From Streptomyces xylophagus (lineage in GTDB: Bacteria; Actinomycetota; Actinomycetes; Streptomycetales; Streptomycetaceae): a stretch of DNA of 64,000 bases. The stretch covers positions 1 through 64,000 of the forward strand of contig NZ_JNWO01000013.1 in NCBI RefSeq assembly GCF_000716435.1, in the 5' to 3' direction. Shown here in pieces: positions 8,290-17,120 of the stretch; position 1 is the first letter of the stretch; each line of letters starts with the position of its first letter. Position numbers and translations under genes: made by a program. The notes under the pieces are model-generated. The model was not told the DNA's origin. It searched no databases and saw only the letters and a program-made list of their open reading frames with translations.

Positions 8290-8712
8290 TCACCGTCGTG
8301 GTTCTTGGGAAAGAGCGCCCCTCGCACCGGAGCACGAGGACCCGTGCTCCGGTTCCGGTACGAGGTCCAGTTCCACCCAGATCGTCTTGCGCGGGCGCGG
8401 TCCCGGGCGACGCCCCAGCAGTCGGCGAGCGCCTCGACGAGGAGGAGCCCCCGGCCGGATTCGGCTTCCGCAGACGGGTGTTGGGGGCGGGTTAGGCGGT
8501 CGCCGCAGGGGTCGGTGACCTCGATGCGCAGGGTGCCGCCGACGACGTAGAGCGTGAGTCTGAAGTCCCGGCCCGGGACGCGGCTGCGTGTGGCTGCGTT
8601 GGCCGTTGGCTCGGCCACGACATGCTGCGCGGGGTGCGGACGGCAGGAGTGCGCTGAAGTTGCGGGCGGTGTTGGGGAGTTGGGCCTCGGACTCGGCGGT
8701 TTCTTGATTCAT
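8290..8712 (-). pseudogene. Degraded anti-sigma-factor-type ATPase (HATPase_c_2, RsbW/SpoIIAB-like)
   Basis: Pieces of one protein are spread over two frames. MNQETAESEAQLPNTARNFS from ATG 8712 is the usual N-terminus. The second frame (about 8620-8430) carries the GHKL core ATRSRVPGRDFRLTLYVV and SGRGLLLVEALADCWGV. The first frame resumes with RPRKTIWVELDLVPEPEHG, the usual C-terminal strand. Roughly 30 residues before the N-box appear deleted at about 8612-8620, and a second frameshift sits near 8415-8420. The ATPase cannot be made intact. Streptomyces WhiJ/AbaA-type loci normally place such a gene next to an HTH gene and a DUF397 gene, as here. Confidence 0.75.
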
Positions 8713-8858
8713 GTCACTCAGCGTGGCCGACCGTGCTTGCCTTGACGTGCGATGACGCCTGTACGTATCCGCCCTGTCCCGTCGTTGTCTCGCGTTGTCT
8801 CGGCTGTCTCCGACGACGTACGGGTACGGGTACGGGTGCCCGTTGGAGGTGGGTGGCC

Positions 8859-9552
8859 ATGAGTGACGAAAGCGTGAGCAACGAGAACGAGAACGAGAAG
8901 GAGAACGAGAACGAGGGCGTGGACGAGGCTGGCTGGGACCTCGAACCCGGCGACGAGAGCGCGCCGTTGGTGGAGGCAGTGGGGCGACTCGTCAGGTTCT
9001 GCCGGGAGCAGGCCGGGATGCGGGTGGCCGACTTCGCCCAAGTCCATGGGGTACGGCGAGGACATGATCCGCAAGATCGAGCACGGGGTGCGGATTCCCA
9101 GGGTGGAGTTCCTGGACCGGGCCGACGACGTCCTGAACGCGGGTGGGCATCTGCGGGCGTTCAGGGAGGACGTGGAGAAGGCCCGGTACCCGAAGAAGGC
9201 GCGCGAACTGAAGGAGTTGGAGGACCGGGCGGTTGAGGTCCTGCTGTACAGCAATCACAACATCCAGGGGTTGCTTCAGACGCCGGAGTACGCGCGGGCA
9301 CTCTTCCAGGTGGCACAGCCCGCGTACTCGCCGGACGAGGTGGAGCGGGGGATCGCCGCGCGCACGGCACGGAAGTCGATCTTCGAGCGGAGCCTGCCCC
9401 GACGCTCAGTTTCATCCAGGAGCAGGTGACCCTTGAGCGTCCCCTCGGTGGGAAGATGGTGCTGCGCAGGCAGCTCGAAACGGCCCCGGGCGCAGGCTCT
9501 CCCGCCGAGGGAGTCACGGGTCTTCATCGAGCGAGCGCTGGGAGCACTATGA
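8859..9552 (+). pseudogene. Degraded WhiJ-like XRE/DUF5753 regulator
   Basis: ATG 8859 follows GGAGG by 9 nt. The first frame reads through a polar NE-rich leader to the HTH start LVRFCREQAGMRVADFA. A one-base gain near 9040-9044 moves the HTH and following part to another frame (MGYGEDMIRKIEHGVRIPRV, then LLYSNHNIQGLLQTPEYARALF). A one-base loss near 9391-9400 moves ...PTLSFIQEQVTLERPLGGKM to the third. Most of the DUF5753 domain after about 9475 is deleted. The normal C-terminal ESRVFIERALGAL survives, with TGA at 9550-9552 overlapping the DUF397 start. It is non-functional unless the frameshifts are sequencing errors. Confidence 0.8.
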
Positions 9553-9797
9553 ACACCCCCCAACTCCACTGGTTCAAGAGCAGTTACAGCGACAGCAGCA
9601 ACGGCAATGACTGCGTAGAGGTTGCCCTCGACTGGTTCAAGAGCAGCTACAGCGACAGCAGCGATATCAACGACTGCGTCGAGATAGCCACCACCCCCCA
9701 CACCATCCACATCCGCGACTCCAAGAACACCCAGGGCCCCCGCCTCGCCCTCGCCCCCACCGCCTGGACCGACTTCGTCGCGTACGCCGCCGAGTAG
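9549..9797 (+). CDS. DUF397 protein with internal duplication
   Basis: 82 residues. ATG 9549 overlaps the stop of the broken HTH gene (ATGA), the usual coupling in WhiJ-like pairs. The DUF397 signature WFKSSYSDS appears twice (residues 8-16 and 29-37), each followed by NDCVEVA or NDCVEIA. Thus the N-terminal half of the domain is duplicated by a 63-bp repeat, and a single C-terminal half (IHIRDSKNTQGPRLALAPTAWTDFV) follows. In known triads the DUF397 protein is the small partner of the HTH regulator; here that partner is broken. Confidence 0.85.
   Translation: MNTPQLHWFKSSYSDSSNGNDCVEVALDWFKSSYSDSSDINDCVEIATTPHTIHIRDSKNTQGPRLALAPTAWTDFVAYAAE
9586..9707 (+). repeat. 63-bp direct duplication within DUF397 gene
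   Basis: TGGTTCAAGAGCAG[T/C]TACAG and the following bases to the NDCVE codons occur at about 9572 and again 63 bases on at about 9635. The copies differ at scattered third positions, so the duplication is not brand new. Confidence 0.7.
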
Positions 9798-9842
9798 CGC
9801 CAAGTCGGCCGGTCCAGGCAGTCAGTCGGAGGGGGCCGTCCC

Positions 9843-11015
9843 TTACGGGCTCACCACCTTGCCGCCGAACGTCACCGCGAGGGTGCCGCCCGAGGTGAAG
9901 GACCAGCCCAGGCTCCCGGAATAGGACGCGCACCGCGCCCCGTTCGCCCCGGTCCAGAACTGGTTCGAACCGTCCGCGTCGCCCACCGTCTTGTCGTTCG
10001 AGCCGCTGACCGCGAACCGGCACGACGTGTTCGTACGGAACACCGACGTGCCCGTGTCGAAGGAGAAGTTGCGTTCCGCGTTGTCGATGCCGACGTTGTT
10101 CGAGATCGTCATCGTGCCCGGGTTGCTGTTGTAGGTGAACCCGTGATGGCCGTTGCCGTAGGCGATGTCGTGCCGGACGACGTGGTTGACGGCGATGTCG
10201 TCGCCGCCGAGCTTGTAGCCGTTGCGGTCGCCGTCGCCGCTCTGGCTGCCGTCGGTGAGGGTCCCGTTGCCGTAGGAGAGGCTGTACTCGATGGTCACCG
10301 GGCCGATCGCGCCCGTGTCGGTCTTGGTGTACAGGTCCCAGCCGTCGTCGATGTTGTTGTGGGAGACGTCGTAGCGGAAGACGTTCCCGGTACCGGTCGT
10401 CAGCTTCGCCGCGAAGCCGTCCGCGTCCTCGCCGTCCGAGTCCGCGTTGTCGTGCGACTCCGAGCTCACGATCAGGTTGTTCGAGGGCCAGGACGAGCTC
10501 GGTGTGCTGGAGGAGATGCGGCCCAGTTGGAGGCCCGTGTCGCGGTTGTACGACGTCACCGTGCGCTCGATGACGTTGTTGCTGCCTCCGACGTAGATCC
10601 CGTTGTCGCCCGCGTGCGACACGGTGAGGCCGTACAGATGCCAGTAGTTGGCGTACAGCTGCAGCCCGCGGTTCGACGAACTCTCGCTCTGGGAGGAGAA
10701 GTTGAGGACCGGGGTCTCGCCGTTGTAGGCGGAGAGCGTGGTGCGGGCGGCCGACGTGCCGTCCGCGCCCGCCGGGATCGTGATCGTCGAGGCGTATGCG
10801 TACGTCCCGCCGCGCAAGTAGATCGTGCCGCCCGACGCGATACGGCTGATCGCCGTGGCGAGGGTGGTGGGGGCGGCCAGGGTGCCCGCCGCGCTCGTGG
10901 TGCCGGTCGGTGACACGTACTGGGTGGCGCTCGCGGCCTGTGCCGGGGTGCCGGAGAGTGCTACGAGCGTGCCGGCCACCAGGCCGACACACGCCATGAC
11001 TGGTCTCACTTGCAT
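9843..11015 (-). CDS. Secreted pectate lyase, polysaccharide lyase family 9
   Basis: 390 residues, ATG 11015 behind GGAGG with 7-nt spacing. The signal peptide is about 1-28 (ending TPAQA-AS). The rest is a right-handed parallel beta-helix with repeated N/G-rich turns. Family 9 landmarks are the acidic calcium loop HDNADSDGEDADGFAAK (188-204), NIDDGWDLYTKT (221-232) and NGYKLGGDD (265-273), where Lys268 is the candidate catalytic base. A cluster of strands ends the protein (SLGWSFTSGGTLAVTFGG). The family cleaves polygalacturonate by beta-elimination outside the cell. It is monocistronic, and two LacI-type operators at its promoter suggest sugar-induced expression. Confidence 0.85.
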   Translation of the reverse strand: MQVRPVMACVGLVAGTLVALSGTPAQAASATQYVSPTGTTSAAGTLAAPTTLATAISRIASGGTIYLRGGTYAYASTITIPAGADGTSAARTTLSAYNGETPVLNFSSQSESSSNRGLQLYANYWHLYGLTVSHAGDNGIYVGGSNNVIERTVTSYNRDTGLQLGRISSSTPSSSWPSNNLIVSSESHDNADSDGEDADGFAAKLTTGTGNVFRYDVSHNNIDDGWDLYTKTDTGAIGPVTIEYSLSYGNGTLTDGSQSGDGDRNGYKLGGDDIAVNHVVRHDIAYGNGHHGFTYNSNPGTMTISNNVGIDNAERNFSFDTGTSVFRTNTSCRFAVSGSNDKTVGDADGSNQFWTGANGARCASYSGSLGWSFTSGGTLAVTFGGKVVSP

Positions 11016-11081
11016 CGTTCTGCCTCCAGGGTCGTCCCATGACCAGGAATCCAGGGTTCCGTGCAGGTGCTCCTTGCGGGA

Positions 11082-11093
11082 GAAAGCGCTTTC
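11082..11093. promoter_or_regulatory. LacI-family-type operator, proximal to the PL9 gene
   Basis: GAAAGCGCTTTC is a perfect 12-bp palindrome, extendable to GGGAGAAAGCGCTTTCCCG (11078-11096). The AANCGNTT-like core is typical of LacI/GalR sites. It lies just downstream of the predicted transcription start of the lyase gene. Confidence 0.65.
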
Positions 11094-11109
11094 CCGTGTC
11101 TCGTCAGGG

Positions 11110-11138
11110 AACGTAAGCGCTTGCTATGGGCGCGTCAA
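11110..11138 (-). promoter_or_regulatory. Sigma-70-type promoter of the PL9 pectate lyase gene
   Basis: On the minus strand TTGACG (11133-11138), a 17-bp spacer and TACGTT (11110-11115). The distal operator half-site pair overlaps the -10 and spacer, so a bound repressor would block polymerase. Confidence 0.65.
11113..11124. promoter_or_regulatory. LacI-family-type operator, distal to the PL9 gene
   Basis: GTAAGCGCTTGC shares the AAGCGCTT core with the site at 11082. The two centres are 31 bp apart, about three helical turns, favouring cooperative binding on one face. Confidence 0.6.
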
Positions 11139-11204
11139 GGTGCGCGTACTTGATTCTCGTTCACAGGGGTGAATGCGATCCGGAGGCTCGTCGCGCGCGT
11201 GTGT

Positions 11205-11232
11205 TTGACCTGCGTCACTCCGGGGGTAATCT
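11205..11232 (+). promoter_or_regulatory. Candidate promoter of the S10 ribosomal protein operon
   Basis: TTGACC (11205-11210), 16-bp spacer, TAATCT (11227-11232). It is the best principal-sigma match upstream of rpsJ. It would give a leader of nearly 390 nt. Confidence 0.6.
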
Positions 11233-11238
11233 CTACGC

Positions 11239-11626
11239 CCCGATTGGCCAGCCCCCTGCCCCATATGGCAGACTGTCGGAGTTGCTCGGTCGAGTGTTGA
11301 TGCTGCGCGTCTCCCGTCGGGAGAACCGGAAGCGAGTCCCACAGTACTCGTCGCCCCAACTGCCTTACGGCAGCGCTGAGGCGGACGTACGGGAATCTTT
11401 CGGGAAGTGTCAGTGCAGCGCCGGCCAGGCACCCGGTGGGCTTCTTCGCCCTCGGCTTGCGGTTCCGGAAGGGCCGTGCTTTCCCAGTAGGGAAGTTCCG
11501 AACCTTGGGACTTCTGTGTCGGTGAGAGCGCGACACACCCGACCGCGTGGGTCGGAGGAATCGAAGCGAGCAGAAGGGCTCAACCGGGGTGCAGAGCGTT
11601 ACTAGAGACAGGACTACTGAGTAGCC
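11239..11626 (+). other. Long 5' leader of the S10 operon
   Basis: No credible ORF. Two hairpins are visible: GAAGTTCC with GGGACTTC (about 11492-11514, one G-U pair) and CCGACC-GCGTG-GGTCGG (about 11539-11555). The second lies shortly upstream of the rpsJ ribosome-binding region. The length suits mRNA-level control of the operon, for which I have no direct evidence. Confidence 0.45.
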
Positions 11627-11935
11627 ATGGCGGGACAGAAGATCCGCATCCGGCTCAAGGCCTACGACCACGAGGTCATCGACAGCTCGGCGAAGAAGAT
11701 CGTCGAGACGGTGACCCGCACTGGTGCGTCGGTCGCGGGCCCGGTGCCGCTGCCCACTGAGAAGAACGTGTACTGCGTCATCAAGTCGCCGCACAAGTAC
11801 AAGGACTCTCGCGAGCACTTCGAGATGCGCACGCACAAGCGCCTGATCGACATCCTCGACCCCACCCCCAAGACCGTTGACTCTCTGATGCGACTCGACC
11901 TGCCGGCCGGTGTCGACATCGAGATCAAGCTCTAG
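11627..11935 (+). CDS. rpsJ: Ribosomal protein S10 / NusJ
   Basis: 102 residues, the standard length, first gene of the S10 cluster. [34 protein letters not shown] is the typical start, with the loop region [25 protein letters not shown] in the middle and [11 protein letters not shown] at the end. It is a 30S head protein that also acts in antitermination with NusB. ATG 11627 has a weak ribosome-binding site (GACAGGAC about 15 nt upstream). rplC follows after 17 bp. Confidence 0.98.
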   Translation: MAGQKIRIRLKAYDHEVIDSSAKKIVETVTRTGASVAGPVPLPTEKNVYCVIKSPHKYKDSREHFEMRTHKRLIDILDPTPKTVDSLMRLDLPAGVDIEIKL

Positions 11936-11952
11936 GGGTCGGTGAGCTGAAG

Positions 11953-12597
11953 ATGGCAAAGCAGATCAAGGGCATCCTGGGCGAGAAGCTCGGCATGACG
12001 CAGGTGTGGGACGAGAACAACCGTGTTGTTCCGGTCACCGTCGTCAAGGCCAGCCCCAACGTCGTGACCCAGGTCCGTACGAACGACAGTGACGGCTACG
12101 AGTCGGTCCAGATCGCCTTCGGCGAGATCGACCCGCGCAAGGTGAACAAGCCCCTCAAGGGTCACTTCGCCAAGGCCGATGTCACGCCGCGTCGCCACCT
12201 CGTCGAGATCCGCACCGCGGACGCCTCCGAGTACACGCTCGGCCAGGAGATCACCGCTGAGGTGTTCGAGGCCGGCGTCAAGGTCGACGTGACCGGCAAG
12301 AGCAAGGGCAAGGGCTTCGCCGGTGTCATGAAGCGCCACAACTTCCGTGGCCTCGGCGCCGGTCACGGTGTCCAGCGCAAGCACCGCTCTCCCGGCTCCA
12401 TCGGTGGCTGTGCCACCCCGGGCCGTGTGTTCAAGGGCGTCCGCATGGCGGGCCGCATGGGCAACGAGCGGGTCACCACCCAGAACCTGACCGTTCACGC
12501 CGTTGACGCGGAGAAGGGACTGCTCCTCATCAAGGGAGCCATCCCGGGTCCGAACGGCGGCCTCGTCCTGGTCCGCACCGCGGCCAAGGGGGCCTGA
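11953..12597 (+). CDS. rplC: Ribosomal protein L3
   Basis: 214 residues. [31 protein letters not shown] is the classic bacterial L3 N-terminus. The extension reaching toward the peptidyl-transferase centre is visible as [34 protein letters not shown] (about 118-151), including the glutamine that is methylated in some bacteria. GGTGAGC serves as ribosome-binding site. rplD starts 7 bp after the stop. Confidence 0.98.
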   Translation: MAKQIKGILGEKLGMTQVWDENNRVVPVTVVKASPNVVTQVRTNDSDGYESVQIAFGEIDPRKVNKPLKGHFAKADVTPRRHLVEIRTADASEYTLGQEITAEVFEAGVKVDVTGKSKGKGFAGVMKRHNFRGLGAGHGVQRKHRSPGSIGGCATPGRVFKGVRMAGRMGNERVTTQNLTVHAVDAEKGLLLIKGAIPGPNGGLVLVRTAAKGA

Positions 12598-12604
12598 GGA
12601 CACT

Positions 12605-13261
12605 ATGAGCACCATTGACATTCTGTCGCCCTCCGGCGACACCGCCGGGACCGTAGAGCTCCCGGCCGAGATCTTCGACGTAGAGAAGATCAGCATTCCG
12701 CTGCTTCACCAGGTCGTCGTCGCACAGCTGGCCGCCGCCCGTCAGGGCACGCACAAGGTCAAGCGTCGTGGCGAGGTCCGCGGTGGCGGTAAGAAGCCGT
12801 ACCGCCAGAAGGGCACCGGCCGCGCCCGTCAGGGTTCGACCCGCGCCCCGCAGTTCGCCGGCGGTGGCGTCGTCCACGGCCCCACGCCGCGCGACTACTC
12901 GCAGCGGACCCCGAAGAAGATGAAGGCCGCGGCCCTGCGCCACGCCCTCACCGACCGGGCCCGCAACGCTCGCATCCACGTCATCACCGGCGTGATCGAG
13001 GGCGAGACCCCCTCCACCAAGGCCGCCAAGAGCTTCCTCGGCAAGGTCAGCGAGCGCAAGAACGTGCTCCTGGTCATCGAGCGCTCGGACGAGGCCGCGC
13101 TGCTTTCCGCGCGCAACCTGCCCCAGGTCCACATCCTGGAGCCGGGCCAGCTGAACACGTACGACGTTCTCGTCTCGGACGACGTGGTCTTCACCCAGGC
13201 CGCTTTCGAGTCCTTCGTGTCTGGCCCCCAGGCCGCTGACACCGAAGGGAGCGAAGCCTGA
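12605..13261 (+). CDS. rplD: Ribosomal protein L4
   Basis: 218 residues from ATG 12605; the longer in-frame ORF beginning at 12503 lies inside rplC and is discarded. The conserved loop near the exit tunnel is [35 protein letters not shown]4 controls its own operon in E. coli by binding the leader. Whether that holds here is unknown, although a long leader exists. The stop overlaps the rplW start by one base (TGATG). Confidence 0.98.
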   Translation: MSTIDILSPSGDTAGTVELPAEIFDVEKISIPLLHQVVVAQLAAARQGTHKVKRRGEVRGGGKKPYRQKGTGRARQGSTRAPQFAGGGVVHGPTPRDYSQRTPKKMKAAALRHALTDRARNARIHVITGVIEGETPSTKAAKSFLGKVSERKNVLLVIERSDEAALLSARNLPQVHILEPGQLNTYDVLVSDDVVFTQAAFESFVSGPQAADTEGSEA

Positions 13262-13680
13262 TGGCTACGCGTCACCCGAGCATCGCCTCGAAGGCCGCCA
13301 AGGCCAAGAAGGTCGCGCGCATCGCCAAGGCGAAGCGCCACGAGACCGAGGGCAAGAACACCGTCGAGACGCCGATCAGCAAGTCGTTCACGGACCACCG
13401 TGACGTGCTGCTGAAGCCGGTCGTCTCCGAGAAGAGCTACGCCCTTCTCGACGGCGGCAAGTACACGTTCATCGTCGCCCCGGGCGCCAACAAGACCCAG
13501 ATCAAGCAGGCCGTCCAGGCGGTCTTCTCGGTCAAGGTCACCGGGGTCAACACGATCAACCGCCAGGGCAAGCGCAAGCGCACGAAGACCGGCTTCGGTC
13601 AGCGTGCCAGCACCAAGCGCGCGATCGTGACCCTCGCTGAGGGCGACCGTATCGACATCTTCGGCGGTCCGACCGCGTAA
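13261..13680 (+). CDS. rplW: Ribosomal protein L23 with actinobacterial N-terminal extension
   Basis: 139 residues. The first ~45 are a Lys/Ala-rich extension ([22 protein letters not shown]), absent from most bacteria but usual in Streptomyces. The L23 core begins at [15 protein letters not shown] and ends [12 protein letters not shown]23 sits at the tunnel exit and docks trigger factor and SRP. The start is shared by one base with the rplD stop, with GGGAGC 8 nt upstream inside rplD. Confidence 0.97.
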   Translation: MATRHPSIASKAAKAKKVARIAKAKRHETEGKNTVETPISKSFTDHRDVLLKPVVSEKSYALLDGGKYTFIVAPGANKTQIKQAVQAVFSVKVTGVNTINRQGKRKRTKTGFGQRASTKRAIVTLAEGDRIDIFGGPTA

Positions 13681-13690
13681 GCGGGTCGGA

Positions 13691-13708
13691 TCGTCCGATA
13701 TCGGACGA
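13691..13708. promoter_or_regulatory. Perfect 18-bp palindrome between rplW and rplB
   Basis: TCGTCCGATATCGGACGA has no spacer. It is the only sequence in the 38-bp gap apart from the rplB ribosome-binding site GAGGACTGAGAA. It could be a protein-binding operator, an RNA hairpin (processing or pausing), or chance. Confidence 0.5.
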
Positions 13709-13718
13709 GGACTGAGAA

Positions 13719-14555
13719 ATGGGAATCCGCAAGTACAAGCCGACTACGCCGGGCCGTCGTGGCTCCAGCGTCGCCGACTTCGTCGAGGTCACGCGGTCCA
13801 CGCCGGAGAAGTCGCTGGTTCGCCCCCTGCACAGCAAGGGCGGCCGTAACAATTCCGGTCGTGTGACCGTTCGCCACCAGGGTGGCGGACACAAGCGCGC
13901 CTACCGCGTCATCGACTTCCGTCGCCATGACAAGGACGGCGTGCCGGCGAAGGTCGCGCACATCGAGTACGACCCCAACCGCACCGCGCGCATCGCGCTG
14001 CTGCACTACGCGGACGGCGAGAAGCGTTACATCCTCGCCCCCCGCAACCTGTCGCAGGGCGACCGCGTCGAGAACGGTCCCGGGGCCGACATCAAGCCGG
14101 GCAACAACCTGGCGCTCCGCAACATCCCGGTCGGTACCACGATCCACGCGATCGAGCTCCGTCCGGGTGGCGGCGCCAAGTTCGCCCGCTCCGCCGGCGC
14201 CTCGGTGCAGCTGCTCGCGAAGGAGGGCACCATGGCCCACCTCCGCATGCCCTCCGGTGAGATCCGCCTGGTCGACCAGCGCTGCCGCGCCACGGTCGGC
14301 GAGGTCGGCAACGCCGAGCAGAGCAACATCAACTGGGGCAAGGCCGGTCGTAAGCGCTGGCTGGGCGTTCGCCCGTCCGTCCGCGGTGTTGCGATGAACC
14401 CGGTCGACCACCCGCACGGTGGTGGTGAGGGAAAGACCTCCGGTGGTCGCCACCCGGTCTCCCCGTGGGGTCAGAAGGAGGGTCGTACTCGCTCGCCGAA
14501 GAAGGCTTCGAGCAAGTACATCGTCCGCCGCCGCAAGTCGAACAAGAAGCGCTAG
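13719..14555 (+). CDS. rplB: Ribosomal protein L2
   Basis: 278 residues, normal length. [21 protein letters not shown] opens the protein. The C-terminal peptidyl-transferase-proximal segment [20 protein letters not shown] contains the invariant histidine (in NPVDHPHGG) needed for 50S activity. It ends [18 protein letters not shown]. The ribosome-binding site is GAGGACTGAGAA before ATG 13719. rpsS follows after 12 bp. Confidence 0.98.
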   Translation: MGIRKYKPTTPGRRGSSVADFVEVTRSTPEKSLVRPLHSKGGRNNSGRVTVRHQGGGHKRAYRVIDFRRHDKDGVPAKVAHIEYDPNRTARIALLHYADGEKRYILAPRNLSQGDRVENGPGADIKPGNNLALRNIPVGTTIHAIELRPGGGAKFARSAGASVQLLAKEGTMAHLRMPSGEIRLVDQRCRATVGEVGNAEQSNINWGKAGRKRWLGVRPSVRGVAMNPVDHPHGGGEGKTSGGRHPVSPWGQKEGRTRSPKKASSKYIVRRRKSNKKR

Positions 14556-14567
14556 GAGCGGGTTTAG

Positions 14568-14849
14568 ATGCCGCGCAGTCTCAAGAAGGGGCCCTTCGTC
14601 GACGGACACCTCATCAAGAAGGTGGACGTACAGAACGAGGCCGGCTCCAAGAACGTCATCAAGACCTGGTCCCGCCGCTCGATGATCGTCCCGGCCATGC
14701 TCGGCCACACGATCGCGGTGCACAACGGCAAGACCCACATCCCGGTGTTTGTCACCGAGTCGATGGTCGGCCACAAGCTCGGCGAGTTCTCGCCGACGCG
14801 CACCTTCCGGGGTCACGTCAAGGACGACCGGAAGTCGAAGCGCCGCTAG
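14568..14849 (+). CDS. rpsS: Ribosomal protein S19
   Basis: 93 residues. [19 protein letters not shown] at the start and [19 protein letters not shown] at the end are canonical. It is a 30S head protein that contacts S13 and A-site tRNA. GGAGCGGG lies upstream of ATG 14568. Confidence 0.98.
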   Translation: MPRSLKKGPFVDGHLIKKVDVQNEAGSKNVIKTWSRRSMIVPAMLGHTIAVHNGKTHIPVFVTESMVGHKLGEFSPTRTFRGHVKDDRKSKRR

Positions 14850-14889
14850 CGCGGGGCGACCGACCATGACAAACACTGAAGGGACAACC

Positions 14890-15237
14890 ATGGAAGCCAG
14901 GGCCCAGGCGCGGTACATCCGCGTCACGCCCATGAAGGCCCGCCGCGTGGTGGACCTCATCCGTGGCATGGACGCCACGGAGGCTCAGGCGGTCCTGCGT
15001 TTCGCCCCGCAGGCCGCGAGCGTGCCGGTCGGCAAGGTGCTTGACAGCGCCATTGCCAACGCCGCACACAACTACGACCACACCGACGCCGGCAGCCTCG
15101 TCATTTCCGAGGCGTACGTCGACGAGGGTCCGACCCTGAAGCGGTTCCGGCCGCGTGCCCAGGGCCGCGCCTACCGGATCCGCAAGCGGACCAGCCACAT
15201 CACCGTGGTCGTCAGCAGCAAGGAAGGAACCCGGTAA
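14890..15237 (+). CDS. rplV: Ribosomal protein L22
   Basis: 115 residues from ATG 14890 behind GAAGGGA. The ATG at 14866 is in frame and would add MTNTEGTT, but it has the poorer ribosome-binding context. [26 protein letters not shown] is the standard start. The tunnel-lining hairpin is near [19 protein letters not shown]. The stop overlaps the rpsC start by one base (TAATG). Confidence 0.96.
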   Translation: MEARAQARYIRVTPMKARRVVDLIRGMDATEAQAVLRFAPQAASVPVGKVLDSAIANAAHNYDHTDAGSLVISEAYVDEGPTLKRFRPRAQGRAYRIRKRTSHITVVVSSKEGTR

Positions 15238-16088
15238 TGGGCCAGAAGGTTAACCCGCACGGGTTCCGGCTCGGCATCACCACGGACTTCAAGTCCCGGT
15301 GGTACGCCGACAAGCTGTACAAGGACTACGTCAAGGAAGACGTCGCCATCCGTCGGATGATGACGTCCGGCATGGAGCGCGCCGGCATCTCGAAGGTGGA
15401 GATCGAGCGCACCCGTGACCGCGTGCGTGTGGACATCCACACCGCTCGTCCGGGCATCGTCATCGGCCGCCGTGGCGCCGAGGCCGACCGCATCCGCGGT
15501 GACCTCGAGAAGCTCACGGGCAAGCAGGTCCAGCTGAACATCCTCGAGGTCAAGAACCCCGAGACGGATGCCCAGCTGGTCGCGCAGGCCGTCGCCGAGC
15601 AGCTCTCCTCCCGCGTCTCCTTCCGCCGCGCCATGCGTAAGAGCATGCAGTCGGCGATGAAGGCCGGCGCCAAGGGCATCAAGATCCAGTGCGGCGGTCG
15701 CCTCGGCGGCGCCGAGATGTCCCGCTCGGAGTTCTACCGCGAGGGCCGCGTGCCCCTGCACACGCTCCGCGCGAACGTGGACTACGGCTTCTTCGAGGCC
15801 AAGACGACCTTCGGCCGCATCGGTGTGAAGGTCTGGATCTACAAGGGCGACGTCAAGAACATCGCCGAGGTCCGCGCCGAGAACGCCGCTGCCCGTGCGG
15901 GTAACCGCCCGGCTCGCGGTGGCGGCCCGGGCGGCGACCGCCCGGCCCGTGGCGGTGGCCGCGGTGGCGAGCGTGGCGGCCGCGGCCGCAAGCCGCAGCA
16001 GCAGTCCGCGCCGGCTGCCGAGGCCCCCAAGGCCGAGGCTCCCGCCGCCGCTGCCGCTCCGGCTGAGAGCACCGGAACGGAGGCCTGA
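15237..16088 (+). CDS. rpsC: Ribosomal protein S3 with G/R- and A/P-rich tail
   Basis: 283 residues. The KH domain lies around 38-106 ([34 protein letters not shown], with the GxxG loop in GRRG). The C-terminal S3 domain runs to about 208. A low-complexity tail of about 70 residues follows: repeated [24 protein letters not shown], then an [15 protein letters not shown] segment. Streptomycete S3 is usually long; E. coli S3 is 233 residues. S3 lies at the mRNA entry of the 30S subunit. Confidence 0.97.
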   Translation: MGQKVNPHGFRLGITTDFKSRWYADKLYKDYVKEDVAIRRMMTSGMERAGISKVEIERTRDRVRVDIHTARPGIVIGRRGAEADRIRGDLEKLTGKQVQLNILEVKNPETDAQLVAQAVAEQLSSRVSFRRAMRKSMQSAMKAGAKGIKIQCGGRLGGAEMSRSEFYREGRVPLHTLRANVDYGFFEAKTTFGRIGVKVWIYKGDVKNIAEVRAENAAARAGNRPARGGGPGGDRPARGGGRGGERGGRGRKPQQQSAPAAEAPKAEAPAAAAAPAESTGTEA

Positions 16089-16093
16089 CCGAC

Positions 16094-16513
16094 ATGCTGA
16101 TCCCCCGTAGGGTCAAGCACCGCAAGCAGCACCACCCCAAGCGCCGTGGTCAGGCCAAGGGCGGTACGCAGGTTTCGTTCGGCGAGTACGGCATTCAGGC
16201 CCTCACGCCGGCGTACGTGACGAACCGCCAGATCGAGGCCGCTCGTATCGCGATGACCCGCCACATCAAGCGTGGCGGCAAGGTCTGGATCAACATCTAC
16301 CCGGACCGCCCGCTCACGAAGAAGCCTGCCGAGACCCGCATGGGTTCCGGTAAGGGTTCTCCCGAGTGGTGGATCGCGAACGTGCACCCGGGACGGGTCA
16401 TGTTCGAACTGTCCTACCCCAACGAGAAGATCGCCCGTGAGGCCCTCACTCGCGCAGCCCACAAGCTGCCGATGAAGTGCCGGATCGTCAAGCGCGAGGC
16501 AGGTGAAGCGTGA
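16094..16513 (+). CDS. rplP: Ribosomal protein L16
   Basis: 139 residues. [24 protein letters not shown] and [25 protein letters not shown] are diagnostic. L16 organises the tRNA-binding face of the 50S. It starts 5 bp after rpsC, and the stop TGA overlaps the rpmC ATG at 16513. Confidence 0.98.
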   Translation: MLIPRRVKHRKQHHPKRRGQAKGGTQVSFGEYGIQALTPAYVTNRQIEAARIAMTRHIKRGGKVWINIYPDRPLTKKPAETRMGSGKGSPEWWIANVHPGRVMFELSYPNEKIAREALTRAAHKLPMKCRIVKREAGEA

Positions 16514-16737
16514 TGTCGGCCGGTACCAAGGCGTCCGAGCTGCGCGAACTGGGTGACGAGGAGCTTCTCGCGAAGCTCGTCGAAGCCAAGGAAGAGCTGT
16601 TCAACCTCCGCTTCCAGGCGGCGACCGGTCAGCTCGAGAACCACGGTCGGCTCAAGGCCGTCCGGAAGGACATCGCGCGGATCTACACCCTGATGCGTGA
16701 GCGCGAGCTGGGCATCGAGACGGTGGAGAGCGCCTGA
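16513..16737 (+). CDS. rpmC: Ribosomal protein L29
   Basis: 74 residues from ATG 16513 (GTG 16510 is an in-frame alternative). [35 protein letters not shown] is a typical L29 helix. The end [12 protein letters not shown] is slightly longer than in E. coli (63 residues). One-base overlaps on both sides couple it to rplP and rpsQ. Confidence 0.97.
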   Translation: MSAGTKASELRELGDEELLAKLVEAKEELFNLRFQAATGQLENHGRLKAVRKDIARIYTLMRERELGIETVESA

Positions 16738-17021
16738 TGAGTGAGAGCAACGTGACCGAGACCGCTGAAGCTCGCGGCTTCCGCAAGACCCGTGAGGGTC
16801 TCGTCGTCAGCGACAAGATGGACAAGACCGTCGTCGTCGCCGTCGAGGACCGCGTGAAGCACGCGCTGTACGGCAAGGTCATCCGCCGTACGAACAAGCT
16901 CAAGGCCCACGACGAGCAGAACGCTGCGGGCGTCGGCGACCGTGTCCTCCTCATGGAGACGCGTCCGCTGTCCTCGACGAAGCGCTGGCGCATCGTCGAG
17001 ATCCTCGAGAAGGCCAAGTAA
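16737..17021 (+). CDS. rpsQ: Ribosomal protein S17
   Basis: 94 residues. [37 protein letters not shown] is the conserved OB-fold core; it ends [15 protein letters not shown]. It is a 16S primary-binding protein in the 30S body. It is the last gene of the S10 segment and is followed by a strong hairpin at 17064. Confidence 0.98.
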   Translation: MSESNVTETAEARGFRKTREGLVVSDKMDKTVVVAVEDRVKHALYGKVIRRTNKLKAHDEQNAAGVGDRVLLMETRPLSSTKRWRIVEILEKAK

Positions 17022-17063
17022 TTCATTCCTGCGGGCAACCTCGCAGGACAGTTCCGCCAGGCT

Positions 17064-17092
17064 CCAAGGGCCGTTCACTGAACGGCCCTTGG
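17064..17092 (+). terminator. Hairpin between rpsQ and rplN
   Basis: CCAAGGGCCGTT, loop CACTG, AACGGCCCTTGG: a 12-bp perfect stem with no T-run, in the 99-bp gap dividing the S10 and spc segments. It may attenuate, stabilise or mark RNA processing between the two operons. Confidence 0.65.
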
Positions 17093-17120
17093 GGAACCGG
17101 CAGACGATCAGGAGATAGAC

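Noticed and set aside
8733..9236. Intact HTH regulator from a single frame
   Set aside because: After ~9040 this frame loses all similarity; the true HTH and DUF5753 residues continue in another frame.
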